Positions 42,601 through 53,964 of a DNA stretch of 64,000 bases are shown piece after piece. How positions within the stretch are numbered: position 1 is the stretch's first letter; every line of letters starts with the position of its first letter. The stretch is taken from the NCBI GenBank assembly GCA_905178155.1, contig CAJINV010000002.1, positions 13,088,480-13,152,479 of the forward strand, read 5' to 3'. The notes under the pieces are model-generated. The model searched no databases and was not told where the DNA came from. It was given only the letters and a program-made list of their open reading frames with translations. Position numbers and translations under genes: made by a program. The stretch comes from Amoebophrya sp. A120. Taxonomy: Eukaryota > Sar > Dinophyceae > Syndiniales > Amoebophryaceae.

Positions 42601-44336
42601 CGGCCGCGTGGGTGGGCGCCATGCGAGAAACAAGAAAACGAAATCCCTGGTGAGATGTTGAGCGACCGCAACGTACTTGGAAGGCTTATTGCCTTGAGCG
42701 AGCAAGAAAATCCGACATGGACGGTGCTTGTTTCGTTCGTGAAGCTCATTGCGTATCTCGACGAGCTTTTGCATTTCGCTCTGGACGAAAAGATCACGCT
42801 TTGGACATTAATGGAACAAAACGAAGGGCTGCAGGGCAGCAACCACTCGACCATGGCGCATTCGTTTAAGCACTTCGCGATGGAAAGAGCAAGGTTGGCC
42901 GCGATCGATTTTGCCACTCCCAGCCGCGAAATTGTTGAAACGTTCGAAGGGACGGGTGCCGCCTCCAGCGGAGTACCTGCCGCCAGTCGAAACCGCCGCG
43001 GATGGGAGGAGCGCGCGCACCCGTACCTGATCCCTACGAGGAACCAGGTTCTGAAGCACTTCGGATTCCACTTCCGTGACGGGAGAATTGTCATTGCCAA
43101 AAACAAGCCGCTCCGTGGACAGCCCCAGGAGTGGGAGGAGGAGAAATTGAAGGGTAAACACGGTTCAATTGATCCTGGGGTACTGAGGTGGATTAACGAA
43201 CAGTATTCCAGATTGAATTCCAACCCGGATTCAGGCTCGACGAGAACACAGGCTCCGGATGCTTCGGATCAAATGAAAAAATGGTGTAAGGACAATGCGC
43301 AGCTACTGCTGGACAACTTTTCTGCACTTTTTGCGCAACTCAATATTCAAGATGTCCGACCTGCCACTGAATTTTTGCTTCGGTGGAAGACCAATCCTGC
43401 GGAACTTACTTCGGACCAACAAGCGGTAGCAACCGCACTTGGCGCGGACATCGAACGTGCCGTCTCAAACGGCACCATGACTCCTGATCCAAGCCAAACC
43501 GACTTCGACATTAAACCTGGGGCGCCGGGCACCTTCCTGGGACCCCACATCGACAACGCCTCGCGCGACCAGCTGCTGGAGCATCTACGAGATGTATTGT
43601 GGGACTACGCAAATGGCGTTCCAGAAAGCCTGTCAGACCCTGATCCAGCTTTTGTTTTGACGCGCGACGTTTTACAAAAAATTCTCGCTATTCACATGCG
43701 CTTCTCAGCCGGGCTCCCCGTCTTCATATCCGGTGAAACCGGAATTGGGAAGACTGCATTGCTAGAGTACTACGCCAAAGTCAGACAGCAACTCCAGTTG
43801 CATGCGCCAAACCAGGAGCGTCGCACGCACATGGATGGCCAGGGTAGTCCACTCAAATTAATGCGGACTGTGAAAGTGCATGGTGGCGTCGGTCGTGCAG
43901 CACTGAATAGCTACGTGAAGGAAGCACTGCAACTTGCAAGATTTAATGCAAGAAAGGGGGTGCGGGAGACACTACTGTTCTTTGACGAAGCAAACACGTC
44001 GTTGGAAGTCGTGTGGGGGGTGAAAGAATTGATGACCAATGGTCGACTTCATGGTCGTGACCTGCGCAGCGAGTTGGAAGGCACGGAAAGAAATTTCGAA
44101 ACAGGCGAGCAGTTCCCGTTCCGCCTGCTTCTCGCAATGGCCTGCAACCCGTACCGAGTGCAGCCACTCGCCGTTCGAAGGCAAATGCACCGCGCTGGAC
44201 TTGGCTACCGGCACGCAGCCGAAGAGGTGGAGAGCAACGACTCGCCACAAGACGATCCTGCAGCCCGCGTTCGTCCTATGCGGGACCTAGTGTACCGTGT
44301 GGTGAGGACGCCCCCTTCACTATCCCGAGTAAAAAC
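42601..44336 (+). CDS. RNF213-like giant protein, exon 6 (AAA3)
   Basis: ENPTWTVLVSFVKLIAYLDE matches the RNF213 NPSW..L..F...LN.QL helix preceding AAA3. Next comes FISGETGIGKTALLEYYAKV (Walker A, codons 43732-43755), TVKVHGGVGRAALNSYVKEA, LLFFDEANTSLEVVWGVKEL (Walker B, 43975-43995) and LLLAMACNPYRV (sensor 1). The region LVYRVVRTPPSLS corresponds to LVYRV..LP.SL in RNF213. Walker A Lys and Walker B Asp-Glu are intact, so ATP binding and hydrolysis are plausible. The exon ends near 44328-44336. Confidence 0.88.
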
Positions 44337-44690
44337 GTCCCCACCCAGCAGGATTCTGTGTGCTTTATTTACTGTGGTTTTTTCCAGCACAGAAACAGTC
44401 CAGAGTCAAATGAGGAATTTTGCTGCACAAACCATCACGTCTTGGCTGTTCCGCATGACAACTTAAAGTTTGGGCTTCCAAAAGCATAATCGCGCTCAGC
44501 GTACTAGTAAAGCTGCCCCACCAAGTGGCCATCTTATCCTGATTGCGGCATGACACCTGGCACTGCCAGACCGTATTTCGAAAAGCTCCTCGCGTCGCTA
44601 CGCATGCGAAACATTTGAGTATTGTACGTAGATTTGCAGGCCAAGCCTGGGGTGGGGACGTTGTTACGCAGAATAATCCTTGAGAGACAG
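44337..44690 (+). other. RNF213-like intron with about 20-bp inverted repeats
   Basis: GTAAAAACGTCCCCACCCAG (44329-44348) pairs with 44647-44667 with one mismatch and one extra base. A canonical choice is GTCCCC at 44337 to GACAG at 44690. By homology to PPSL....DFG, a junction in the short repeat ATCC (left near 44322, right near 44676) is equally possible. Confidence 0.65.
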
Positions 44691-45422
44691 CATATTCGAG
44701 TTTGGTTCTCTCCCTGAAGACGCCGAAGCGGATTACGCCCGCCAAATCATCCTGCGACGTATCCAATCTATGCTGCTCGATGGACGACTTCGACCTGCTC
44801 CGAAACCCTCTCTGAGCCGCGCGCAGCGAGACACAGTCAGCGAAGGTAGTGGTGGTGATTCGGAGACCGCGCAAGTGGTGCTGGATCAGGAACAGGTCTG
44901 GCGTGATATGGTGCTGGAAATTCAGAAGTTAAGAAAAGATTCTGAGAAAGGAGAGAACAAGATCCGTGACATCGAGCGCGATGTTTTTTTATCGGTAGAG
45001 GACTCCGCTGCACCCCCTTCCGGCACGGTGGCGGCCGTCGCAGAGTCAGGACCAGCGGGACCCGTTGCTGCTGCCGCGTCTGAAGGACACGAAACAGCAA
45101 TCGCTGCTTCATCCCAACCCCCTGAGGACAAAGAGCGTCTTCTGAAAGGCGCCCTTGCTCGTGCATTTCGGTACTTTCGCGATGAAAGTTATTATGTGAA
45201 AAAAGTTATGAACCATGCGCATGCCGCAAGGCCGGGCGTCGGGGGCGCCAATCACGGCACTGCTGCTTCCCAGGCCGAGCACACCAACGAGCAGGAGCCA
45301 ACTCCACCCGTTGTTACCGATGCCGGCACTAACGATGCAGGGCAAGCAGAGCCAGCACCCGCGCTTCCGGTCCAGCATAATAGCGACGAACAGGAGGCCG
45401 CTGACATATGCATTGCAAATAT
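44691..45422 (+). CDS. RNF213-like giant protein, exon 7
   Basis: IFEFGSLPEDAEADYARQII continues the RNF213 pattern VWDFG.L....E..YI.QIV. A Ser/Ala/Gly-rich, poorly conserved linker follows (about 45000-45400), with GALARAFRYFRDESYYVKKV inside it. The donor is AAT AT|GTCTGA at 45423. Confidence 0.75.
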
Positions 45423-45679
45423 GTCTGAACCCAAAAACCTATGACTGATGCTCCATTACGGATGGTTGCAGCGCTTGCAACGGCAGCCGAACATGACAAG
45501 CTTTTCGAACGCTTTGTGATGCCTGGCACGCATTGCAAATTGCGCTTTTGTATGAAAAAGGAGGTTTTGCTTTCGCTGCTCCGGCAGCGCTGGTTTTTCC
45601 GCCCTTTGAGATGAAACACGCATTACTACTTTCAGTTTTCGTTTTCCAGACCCAGACGTATTTGCATTCGATAGGGCAG
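45423..45679 (+). other. RNF213-like intron, 257 bp, CAAATATGTCTG family
   Basis: GTCTGAACCC at 45423 and TAGGGCAG ending 45679, matching phase. TTGCAAATATGTCTG (45413-45427) pairs with CAGACGTATTTGCA (45653-45666). The left repeat overlaps the exon end. Confidence 0.7.
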
Positions 45680-46487
45680 TGACAACAGCAGTTTCCGGTT
45701 AATCCCGGTTGCTCTGCGGCAAAGTTTGTCGGAAATGTTCCACTGCTTTCGGAATGATTTCAAAATATTCGAGGACTACGTCGCTGCAGAGGTCGAGAAG
45801 CATGGCCGACCCGCACTCCACGAGCAGTTGCAATTCAGGGAACCACATGCAGCCGCCGCAGGCCAGAATTTGGGCGATGGGACAGGAGATGCTGGCACAC
45901 CCGGTTTACAGCAGCGGGAAACCAGGACTGTTCCTACCGGCGTCATTAATATTCCGTACGCTGAGCTGCTGGAGAACAAAGCCTTGTGTTTTTACTGGCG
46001 CGAGGGTTACGCCAACAACAGAAGCTCAGCGGCTCTGCTGCGTCGCATTCTCTACACGTTTACCGTCGAACAGGTAACAACCCACAGGATCCTGAGCCAA
46101 ATATTGAACGTTCATCAATTCATCCGTGGGAAGGATCCCAATCCCGAGGGCGGGAACCGAACGGTGCTCAGAGCGGTTAGCCTGCGTGATGTGGAGCGTT
46201 TCATGGATCTCACTGGCTTTTTCGCGGAGCGACTGCAGTCCCCGACCTCGTACTTGAGGCAGAAGTACTTCGAAAATATCCACCACCGCTTGATGGAGGA
46301 TTTTTCGGAAGATGCCTGGGAATCGCAGTCGGACGTGTATCTCGCCGAATACCCCCCCTCCACCGGCCGCCTGAGATTCTCTACCCTGGCGGAAGCGAAG
46401 AGAGAAGCAGCTCGCGTGCCAGATTGTGGAGGGATCACACAGAGGTGGCCGCACAATGAGTTCGAGCTCCGTATCAACTTCAAATAT
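45680..46487 (+). CDS. RNF213-like giant protein, exon 8
   Basis: Contains AVSLRDVERFMDLTGFFAER, matching FVSLRDVERC...F.WF of RNF213 between AAA3 and AAA4. A stretch before it (YAELLENKALCFYWREGYAN, RILYTFTVEQVTTHRILSQI) is helical. The donor is TAT|GTCTGA at 46488. Confidence 0.8.
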
Positions 46488-46781
46488 GTCTGATTCTGGA
46501 AAAGGGAAAACACAGAAGTTTGTCATGCATAGCGATGGCACACAGGATCTGGAGTAAGTATGCGCATGAAACCAAATTTCACAACTCTTGCGAGGGAAGC
46601 TTTATTGCAATGCTTATTGTGCGTAAGAAATCCTCTCTCGAGGTGCGCAGAAACAGTTTTTGCTACTCGTGCAAGACGGATCTTTGTAATTGTATGACTG
46701 TCAGAGGGCGTAGAAACATCAATCAAAAATGTTATGGAGCACGACGAGGCTGCACCTTTCCCGACGCAGACATATCTGCAG
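46488..46781 (+). other. RNF213-like intron, 294 bp, CAAATATGTCTG family
   Basis: GTCTGATTC at 46488 and ATATCTGCAG ending 46781, phase 0. ATATGTCTGATTC (46484-46496) pairs with GACGCAGACATAT (46763-46775). The left end shares 12 bases (CAAATATGTCTG) with the intron at 45423. Confidence 0.75.
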
Positions 46782-47417
46782 TGGATACCTCGGGCGGGGA
46801 CAGAATTTAAGGTTTCACCTGTCGGAGAAAGGAGTTGGAAGAAACCTTCTCAACAACACGGTGCAGACACTGCTCAACCTGGAGACGCAATGGAAGTCGA
46901 CGACGAGGGACAAGGAGCACGGGTCCGCGACGTTGGCGGTGCCGCGGGACCTTCAGAAGTACCTGCTGCCAAGGGGGTTGCCGCGATTCAGTTGCGAGTT
47001 AGCGACCTCGCCTATGCCAAGGCAAATCAGTTGATCAGCGACGCTGTTCCCTTGGGCTTGCACTTCGCGTATTTCCTGAGCCTTCCCGTCCGTAAGCGAA
47101 TTCAGTTTCTGGCCGAAAACAGCATATTCGTTCCCGGCGAATTGGAGTAGTTCGAGCGCGCTACGGCTGCTCTCAAGGAAGTTTTCAGAGCAGATCTGGC
47201 TGACTACCTCGCAGAACGGCGCCTGGCGCCAAACGAAGCGCTCTTGGAGAACGTAATGCTGTTGGCCGTGTGTGCGCAGTTGCGCATCCCGGTGTTCATC
47301 GTGGGAAAGCCCGGCAGCTCGAAATCGTTGGGCAAGGCTATCGTGCAAGATGTTATGACGGGAAGCTCTTCGCCTGTCCCGCTCTTTCAGCGAGATGAGG
47401 ACTTCGGTCGGTTACGC
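46782..47417 (+). CDS. RNF213-like giant protein, exon 9 (AAA4 P-loop; in-frame TAG at 47148)
   Basis: The frame is open from WIPRAGTEFKVSPVGERSW to ENSIFVPGELE, meets TAG at 47148-47150, and continues in the same frame as FERATAALKEVFRADLADYL and ENVMLLAVCAQLRIPVFIVG. Then KPGSSKSLGKAIV (P-loop at 47301-47330) is near-identical to AAA4 of RNF213 (VGKPGSSKSLAK.IV). The coding continuation is unquestionable, so the TAG must be bypassed. A 21-bp GT..TAG segment (47130-47150, multiple of three) could be a minute intron; read-through or a mutation are alternatives. The exon ends CTTCGGTCGGTTACGC at 47417. Confidence 0.8.
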
Positions 47418-47883
47418 GCGCAACAAATGTGGCTTTGGGATGGATGGTGTCAAATGATTGATTATTTGAAGCACCATAAAGAATTACGTTTGGGCATGAT
47501 GCGATACTACATAACAGAGCATGGTGGAACTACATTTGGCAACATGACGATTCTCTTCTCAAGAACGAGAAACAAAATTAACACAAGGCTTGGAATGAAG
47601 GTTGTGAGTTCACACGCAGTTTTTCTTTAAGGAGAACCCACAGATTGCCCATCCGTGCGAGGAAAGCAGTAGCATTGTGTTGCAAGACCTCTGACTAGTG
47701 AATGAAAAATTTTGTATCTCCGCTCGTGCTACTACTAGCAATTGAAAAAATAAATTTGTGAGGCAGAACTGCGATACGAGCCGCGCTGTCAAACTTGCTT
47801 CTGTCTCACTTTCCACTGTGACGCTCAATCATACCAATCTCCATGCCACGCATTTTGCACCTCTAATGCGAACGGCATTTCAG
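47418..47883 (+). other. RNF213-like intron, probable GC-AG, with inverted repeats at its ends
   Basis: GCGCAACAAATGTGGC starts at 47418, exactly where the left inverted repeat begins; its partner GCCACGCATTTTGCAC is at 47845-47860. The acceptor ATTTCAG ends 47883. Phase 0 on both sides gives DEDFGRLR-TNQCSPHST, the right spacing to RNF213 (LF...FQCSPHST). No GT donor of matching phase is available nearby. Confidence 0.7.
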
Positions 47884-50800
47884 ACGAATCAATGCTCCCC
47901 GCACTCCACAGCAAAATCAATTCTGGACATTTTTCAAAAGGCGAGCATGGTGCAGCAGCAACTCGTGCAGAAAGCAGTGACCGAAGTGGCAGCGGAGGGC
48001 GCACAAGCAGAGGGTTCTCGCCAGCAAGAGCAGCCCTCATCTGGCCTTGACGAAAATTGCGATGCGAGCTGCGCAGCAAGCGTGACACCAGCTTCGCAAA
48101 AAGAAGCCGGTCACGCCCTCGAGTTGGAACGCATTACCCAGGCCGAGCTCCGTAAAGAGATTGCCGTCGTCGTTCTGGACGAGGTCGGGCTCGCGGAAGA
48201 GAGTCAGCATCTTCCTCTGAAAGCTCTGCATCCGCTTCTCGAGACGGGAATCTCTCCGGACGGCCACTTCGGCCAGAGAATCACGGACAAGGTGGCCTTT
48301 ATGGGTCTGTCGAATTGGAATCTGGATCCCGCCAAGATGAACCGCGCGATTCTGGTCATGCGCGAGGAACTCAATCGTGCGGAGATGATCCGCACCGCCC
48401 GCGCCATCTTCCGACACGAAGGCAGCCTTCTTTTCGGTGCGGCGGCCCAAAGAGATGCAGGCGAGCAGTCGCCGGGCACCTCGTCTGAGCGAGACAGACT
48501 CATTGAGTCCATCGTGGACGGCTACAGAGCGGTTGTCGGAGCCGTAGATGAGGAGGAGGACAACGAAACGGAAAGCGGGATGGAGGAGGACGGCGAAAAT
48601 GGCGCCGAAAGCGTGGATGGCGCTGCCGGCGTCGGAGGGACACAGCGTGAGGGGCGCGACGCTGCTACGTCTTATGGCCTGCGTGATTTCTATTCTTTTG
48701 TCAAAATGCTCGACCAGCGTGCTGCCGAATGGAATAGAGATAACGCCTCCTCCCTGGTCCCGCCCGACATTTTGCAGAAAGCTAAGCTCGACGCGTTGGC
48801 GTACTGTGTGCGGCGCAACTTCGGGGGAATCTCGGCTGAAATGGAGAATATGGCGCAGGCCCAGCTGCTCCATCACCTAAATCGCGGCACCGAGCCTGTT
48901 GCTGTTGAAGGTGCGGAGGCGGCAGAAAGCGGACAAGAGCAGCTGAGCCACGAACATCTAGATGGCCTTAAACTTGACGCGCTTCTGCAAGATAACCTTC
49001 AACAGCCCGACCCTGACGGCAAACACCCAGTCCGCTACCCACTCATTATGCCTCGCGGCAAGACCACAGGCAGCTTGGGCGTGGTAAATGTGTTGCAGGC
49101 GAAAGGCATTCTCGAGAAAGAGGTAGCGATCGTGTTTGGGAGTAGCTTTCCGGAAGATGGGTCTCTTGCGTTCCTGAATCGCTGCATTGATAAAGTCAAG
49201 CATGGACTCGAATCTGGCGAAGTGGTTGTGTTGGTAAACGCTGCGAAGATTTACGAAGCGGTGTATGACGCCCTTAACCAGTACTACACGGTATTTGCCG
49301 GGCAAAAGTACGTCAACCTGGGCCTCGGTAACGACCACACGAAGGTGCAAGTGGCGAGCACAGCGAAGCTGGTTATTTTGGAGCCAGAGCCGCACTTACT
49401 GGATACCCCTCTGCTGAATCGCATGGAGAAGTACGGTCTCTCCCCCAAAGATCTACTGACTCATGAGGAGAACGAAGTTCTTCAATCTGTCAGACTGAAG
49501 CTACGAGCTTTCATCCCACAACACATGGTGCTCGCACCGGAGAAGATTGCGCACTTTTCTGCTGACGAGACATTACCGCTGCTTGCCATGGAGGAGTTGG
49601 TCACGCAGCGCAATAAAATGGCTCTCATGATGAAGGCGTCGACGACACGTTCTTTGAAAGACGCCGCTACAGAAAGCTCCATCAGGCGACTGTTTGAAAA
49701 CATGTACCCCGATACAGTCATAGCAGTCCTGCAGCAGAGCTTTTGCCTTGCAAGTTCGCGTGCAAAAGAGTGGTGGCTGGTGCATCAACATCGATCAGCA
49801 GGACAAGAACTGAAGATGCAACAGAAGCCGAGCTTTGAACGAGAACTGTATCGGACGTATTTTGGTGACCCGGAAAAAGCGGAGGACACACGCACACTGG
49901 CGGATCTCCTTCTTGCGCCCCTGGAAGAACACGCTTCGTCGCCTTCCTGGGTCAGCACTCACAGTGTCATACTCGACTCTTCAAAGCGCCAACTCGGTGT
50001 AGCTGCCGCTTCTGCAACTGCAACGCCTACTCCTCTCGTGGGGACCGCGGCCAGGACCGGCGCGTCCGAGCACGGGACTGCTCCTGACCCCGGCCCGCCA
50101 ACGCGCGTGAATGTGCAGCGCGTTCAAATAACAACCTTCTCCAGTGCCCTTAATCCGAACTACGTGGGCAGTTTGATGGGCCTGAAGCAACTACGAGTCG
50201 ACTTGCGAAGTCTTCGAGAGGTGCGTGCGTCCGCTGATCTATCACATATTGTGTGGGTGTTTTTGCGAGAGTCCCACGAAAAGCACTATAAAAGCCTTCG
50301 AAAAAAGCGCTCTACCCGTACGAGCAAGACCAGGCGCCACGTCCTTTTGCTGAAAGCGGACCCCGACACGGTGCACCTGATCGAATCCGCGCGACACGCC
50401 CTCGAGGCCGACCTCGAGCGCTTCTTCCAAGAGCACAGAGCAGATGGTCCCGTTTCTGACGAGCCTGGCGCGGGCCGCACTGTGTTACCCTCGGACCGTG
50501 CTACCGCGGTCTTGCGATCGGCTCCCAGTGCTGGCGCGGGTTTAGGGTTTGCGACCAGCGTGCCAGGAGGTAGGGCACACAGCACCGACTTCGCCGCTCC
50601 TTTCCTGTCCACTCCTGTTGGTCCACTCGTGAGCGCGCACGAGGAGCCGTTGGACATATCGATCGTGTTCTTGGTCCAGCTAACGGGCGCTGTCGACAGC
50701 AACGCTACAGTGCCGTACGTAGTGCAGCCAAACGGATGGCGCGTGGCTCATCTTGACGATGCTTCCGTCAGTGGTGAAGACGCCACAGGTGACGGCCAGA

Positions 50801-52995
50801 TTCTACCCAGTCTAAAGAAGCTCATCCAGCTTCGCACTATGTCGAATGTCTTACGTGAAAGCATCGTGGATAGTGGTGAACCCAAATTGTTGACGTCCCT
50901 ACTGCAACGGGTCCTCCATGGCGCGGTGGTCGAGATGAGTGACCAAGCAGGATTGCAGCGGAACACGGGGCAACAGACGGCCGCGCAGGCCGCGAGAGAT
51001 TCTCCTGCATTCCTTCTGAACTCTTTGCTCAAGCTCGCAGATAAAAACTCCGAGGTCGGCGCGACATTCGCGAAGTTCGTTTTTAGCCAGGTCGCGACTC
51101 AGAACACCAGAAAAGACGACGAGAAATCGTCTTGGTTGGTCGCCGCCGCAGAAAAGCGGACGAAAAAAAGGAAAACTGTCGTCGGAGGTAGTGGCAGCCT
51201 GCGGGCCGCTGTGAATATTACTACAACGACATTTCACAACGACCTGGAATCTTACTTCCTTGACGAGCTGGCAAAGCGCGTCGGGAGGCTATTGGGCCAG
51301 CTCAATCGCAATGGGAACTTGTTGCTAAACATCTCGTCCATGGTTCGCGGCCAGGTGTCGAATCCAGCAGAGCCTTTGAGTTCTCAGGGCGTCGTTGGCG
51401 GAGTCGCGCCTCCATCTTCCGGCACCGCAGAGGCAGTTGGACCGTCTGCACTTTCGCCGGAGACCCAGGTGCAAAGTGACCGAAGAGCCCTATTCTTCGC
51501 ATGCACCAAGCTGCTCCAGTGGGGAAATTCGAACACGGCGCAGTCGAACGACATCGCGGCAACTACAGCTGTGGAATCGTTACGATTTCCATTTTTTGCA
51601 CATGTTTTTCAGCACCTCAGTGATCAGTTCGAGACACTGGCTCGCCGGAACCTGAACGCAGGTCGCAGGAACGACAGCGAGGTTGCAAGCCTGTATAGGT
51701 CTTTTCGAGCCATAGTTTCGGAGCTGAAAGTTCCCAAGCTGCCCCTTTCCTCGCAGGGCGATATGCCGATTAACGAGGAACTCGCAGTCGATCTTTTCAT
51801 CGGCGACCTGACAGAAATGATCGTCGCGGGAGAACGCGACGTGCGGGAAGCTCTGCGACCTGTAGAAGATAGGCAGGGGCTGCTGGGACAGTTGCTCAGA
51901 GGTGAAGCTATTGCACTGAATGAGCATGGTGCTAAAACCAGCGAGATCGGAGCAGGAGTAGGAGGAGAAGGAGGCATAACCACCGGCGTCCGAGACATCA
52001 CGCTGCAGGAACTAGTTATGAAGCTCGCGGATCATGTATTTGTGTACCGTCTCTTCCTTGATGACTTGCGCGCAATCGCAATGTACCTCGGATTCCTTCG
52101 TGTCACCGTAGGTGAACAGGTGAACTTGTTGAACGACCCAGAACCGCAACAGGCCGGAGTGGTGGGCGAGAAGGGAGCAAAAGGGCAAAAACAAAAAGAA
52201 GCTTTGGCGGGGCGCCACCGACCGCAACAAAAACCCCAAGCCGCAGCATCACCTCGCGACCATGGCCAGACCGATCCCCGCGACCGCCTCAAGGCCTGGC
52301 GAAAGGAGCTCGCCAGCCGTGTGTTGCGGAACCTTATGAAGGCGGACGCTAAGCAAGATCCTGCGTGGCGCGACCGCACTCGAGACTCGCTAGTCCTGCA
52401 TCCCCTCAGCATAGCCCACGATCACATCGCGATCGCCGCGATTGTGTCGATTGTCCCAACCGGTTCCGCGTCCTCCGCACAAAATGCTCAGCCTGATATG
52501 AATGCCTTGATGAGCGCCTATCCCCACCGTTTTGAGGAGCTGTTGGCATTCCATACAACCCGCATGGAGCAGCTATTCAAACTTCTTAGCAAGGACTTGC
52601 TTCCCGTTGGCGATGGCGGGAATGTTCATACCCCCAGAGCACTAAAGTCGGAATCGATGCACCCGACGCGGCAACGGACAATGTCGACGACCGGCAAGAA
52701 CGACGATGCCCAACCGTTGGGGGTGATGATGCGGAAATTCGAGTTCTGGTTGCAATTTCATCTGTGGGCGTTTCTCCCCGGCCTGCGCGCCGCTGTTCCC
52801 CCGCAGACAATCTTGGGCAGCGAGGACAATGCAACTTCCGCCGAAAAGGAAGCAGAGTTGGAGCTTAGTAAGTGGGCTGTGTTTCTGCACACAACCACCC
52901 ACGCTCAGCGGACGCAGGCATCCTCCACAGGCGCGAACGCAGGACGCGACGCGGCTACATTGTCTCGCGTGCTCAAAGGATATGATACAAATGGA
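47884..52995 (+). CDS. RNF213-like giant protein, exon 10 (AAA4 Walker B to pre-RZ region)
   Basis: Starts TNQCSPHSTAKSILDIFQKA, as in RNF213. VVVLDEVGLAEESQHLPLKA (Walker B, 48166-48195), LHPLLETGI and NWNLDPAKMNRAI are diagnostic. Later come NLGLGNDHTKVQVASTAKLV (preceded by YDALNQYYTVFAGQKYV) and LLNRMEKYGL, also diagnostic, then SIVFLVQLTGAVDS...GWRVAHLDD, the conserved post-AAA segment. About 1,700 codons, much longer than the equivalent human region because of low-complexity linkers. Human RNF213 has a RING domain after this region. I see no C-x2-C...C-x-H-x2-C array here or in the next exons. The donor is GGA|GTGCTC at 52996. Confidence 0.9.
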
Positions 52996-53351
52996 GTGCT
53001 CATTATGCTTGGCCCCATGCTCACCCTCGCCATCAAATTCTGATGCTTACTTAAACACTTACTTATCGTGCAATTCGCGAGGCTCTCGGTCGGGTAGAAG
53101 TGGAGCAGATGCTTGATATGTTGTAAGCTCGGGACAGTTCTAACTGGATGCAAACAGAGTATCAGTTTTCTATGAAGCCCAGCTTCCTGGCTGAAAAGTT
53201 CTGGTGCCAGCTGTCATGCAAAATGGAGGCTGGACCTTCACCTTCCCGAGTGGCGATTTCCACGTAGTGGTTGTTTTCATTTTATTCGAAGTTGTAACTC
53301 GGCTCTCATTAAGCAGGCACAGAGCTAATAGGCGTGCTCATTTCAAATTAG
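52996..53351 (+). other. RNF213-like intron, 356 bp, with diverged inverted repeats
   Basis: GTGCTCATT at 52996 and CAAATTAG ending 53351, phase 0. CATGCTCACCCTCGCC at 53016 pairs with the region 53336-53365 (reverse complement CATGCTGCCCTCACC), which reaches into the next exon. GTGCTCATT also recurs as a direct repeat at 53334. Confidence 0.7.
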
Positions 53352-53964
53352 GTGAGGGCAGCATGGCGTTTTTTGAACAGGATATTGATCGATATGGAAA
53401 GTGACCCAAAAGTTGTTGTCCGGCTTTTCACGACGTTAGCCGATGTTGCCCTACACAACGCGCATGACAGCCGTGAAAGTGGCAAGGCGCAGGTGAAGGA
53501 GACGGTCTTTCCGCCCAGCATCTTGCGAGAGTTCTTTGCTCGCTTGTTGTCCCTCGGCGAGAAATCTCGCCCGCTGCTTGAATATTTGGTAAAGAACCCC
53601 AAAGCTGTGTGCATGCTTCTTGAACGGATGGAAGACGAGGAAAGCGGTTCCCTCATGCGTTTGCTGACCGCGAAAATCTTTCTCGAAGGTCTGCACGATA
53701 GTACTGTACGACGCACTCGCAAACCAAACGGCTCGGATAATTCACAACAATGTTTCGGGTCAGCTAGTCGAATAAGATGGGACGCCGAAGAGAGCGAAGA
53801 GAGCGACGGGACCAGCAGCGACAGCGATATGGACGAAACGATCCACGACGTTTCCGCATTCGAGTACTTCGTGAAAAAGCTGCTCGAGCTTCTCAAAGCC
53901 GGGCAGACACGACTTGACAATAGTCTGCAACAACAAAGTGGACCGCGTAACCCGCGGCTCTTCA
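53352..53964 (+). CDS. RNF213-like giant protein, exon 11
   Basis: VRAAWRFLNRILIDMESDPK, then a helical region (SILREFFARLLSLGEKSRPL, LMRLLTAKIFLEGL) and an acidic patch. It ends in a strong donor, A|GTAAGT, at 53965. Position-equivalent to the region before or around the RING of RNF213, but without zinc-ligand motifs. Confidence 0.65.

Noticed and set aside
43732-48195. AAA+ motifs as dynein heavy chain or midasin
   Set aside because: GETGIGKT alone would fit those, but VGKPGSSKSL, VVLDEVGLAEES...HPLLE and NWNLDPAKMNR are specific to the RNF213 family.
33180-53043. UAA/UAG read as sense codons throughout (alternative genetic code)
   Set aside because: Exons of up to 1,700 codons contain no in-frame TAA or TAG, while only two occur in the whole gene. 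A general reassignment would give many more.
52996-53342. GTGCTCATT direct repeats as target-site duplication with splicing at the repeat
   Set aside because: Splicing there would bring an in-frame TAG (53349-53351) into the message; the canonical GT-AG with phase 0 works instead.
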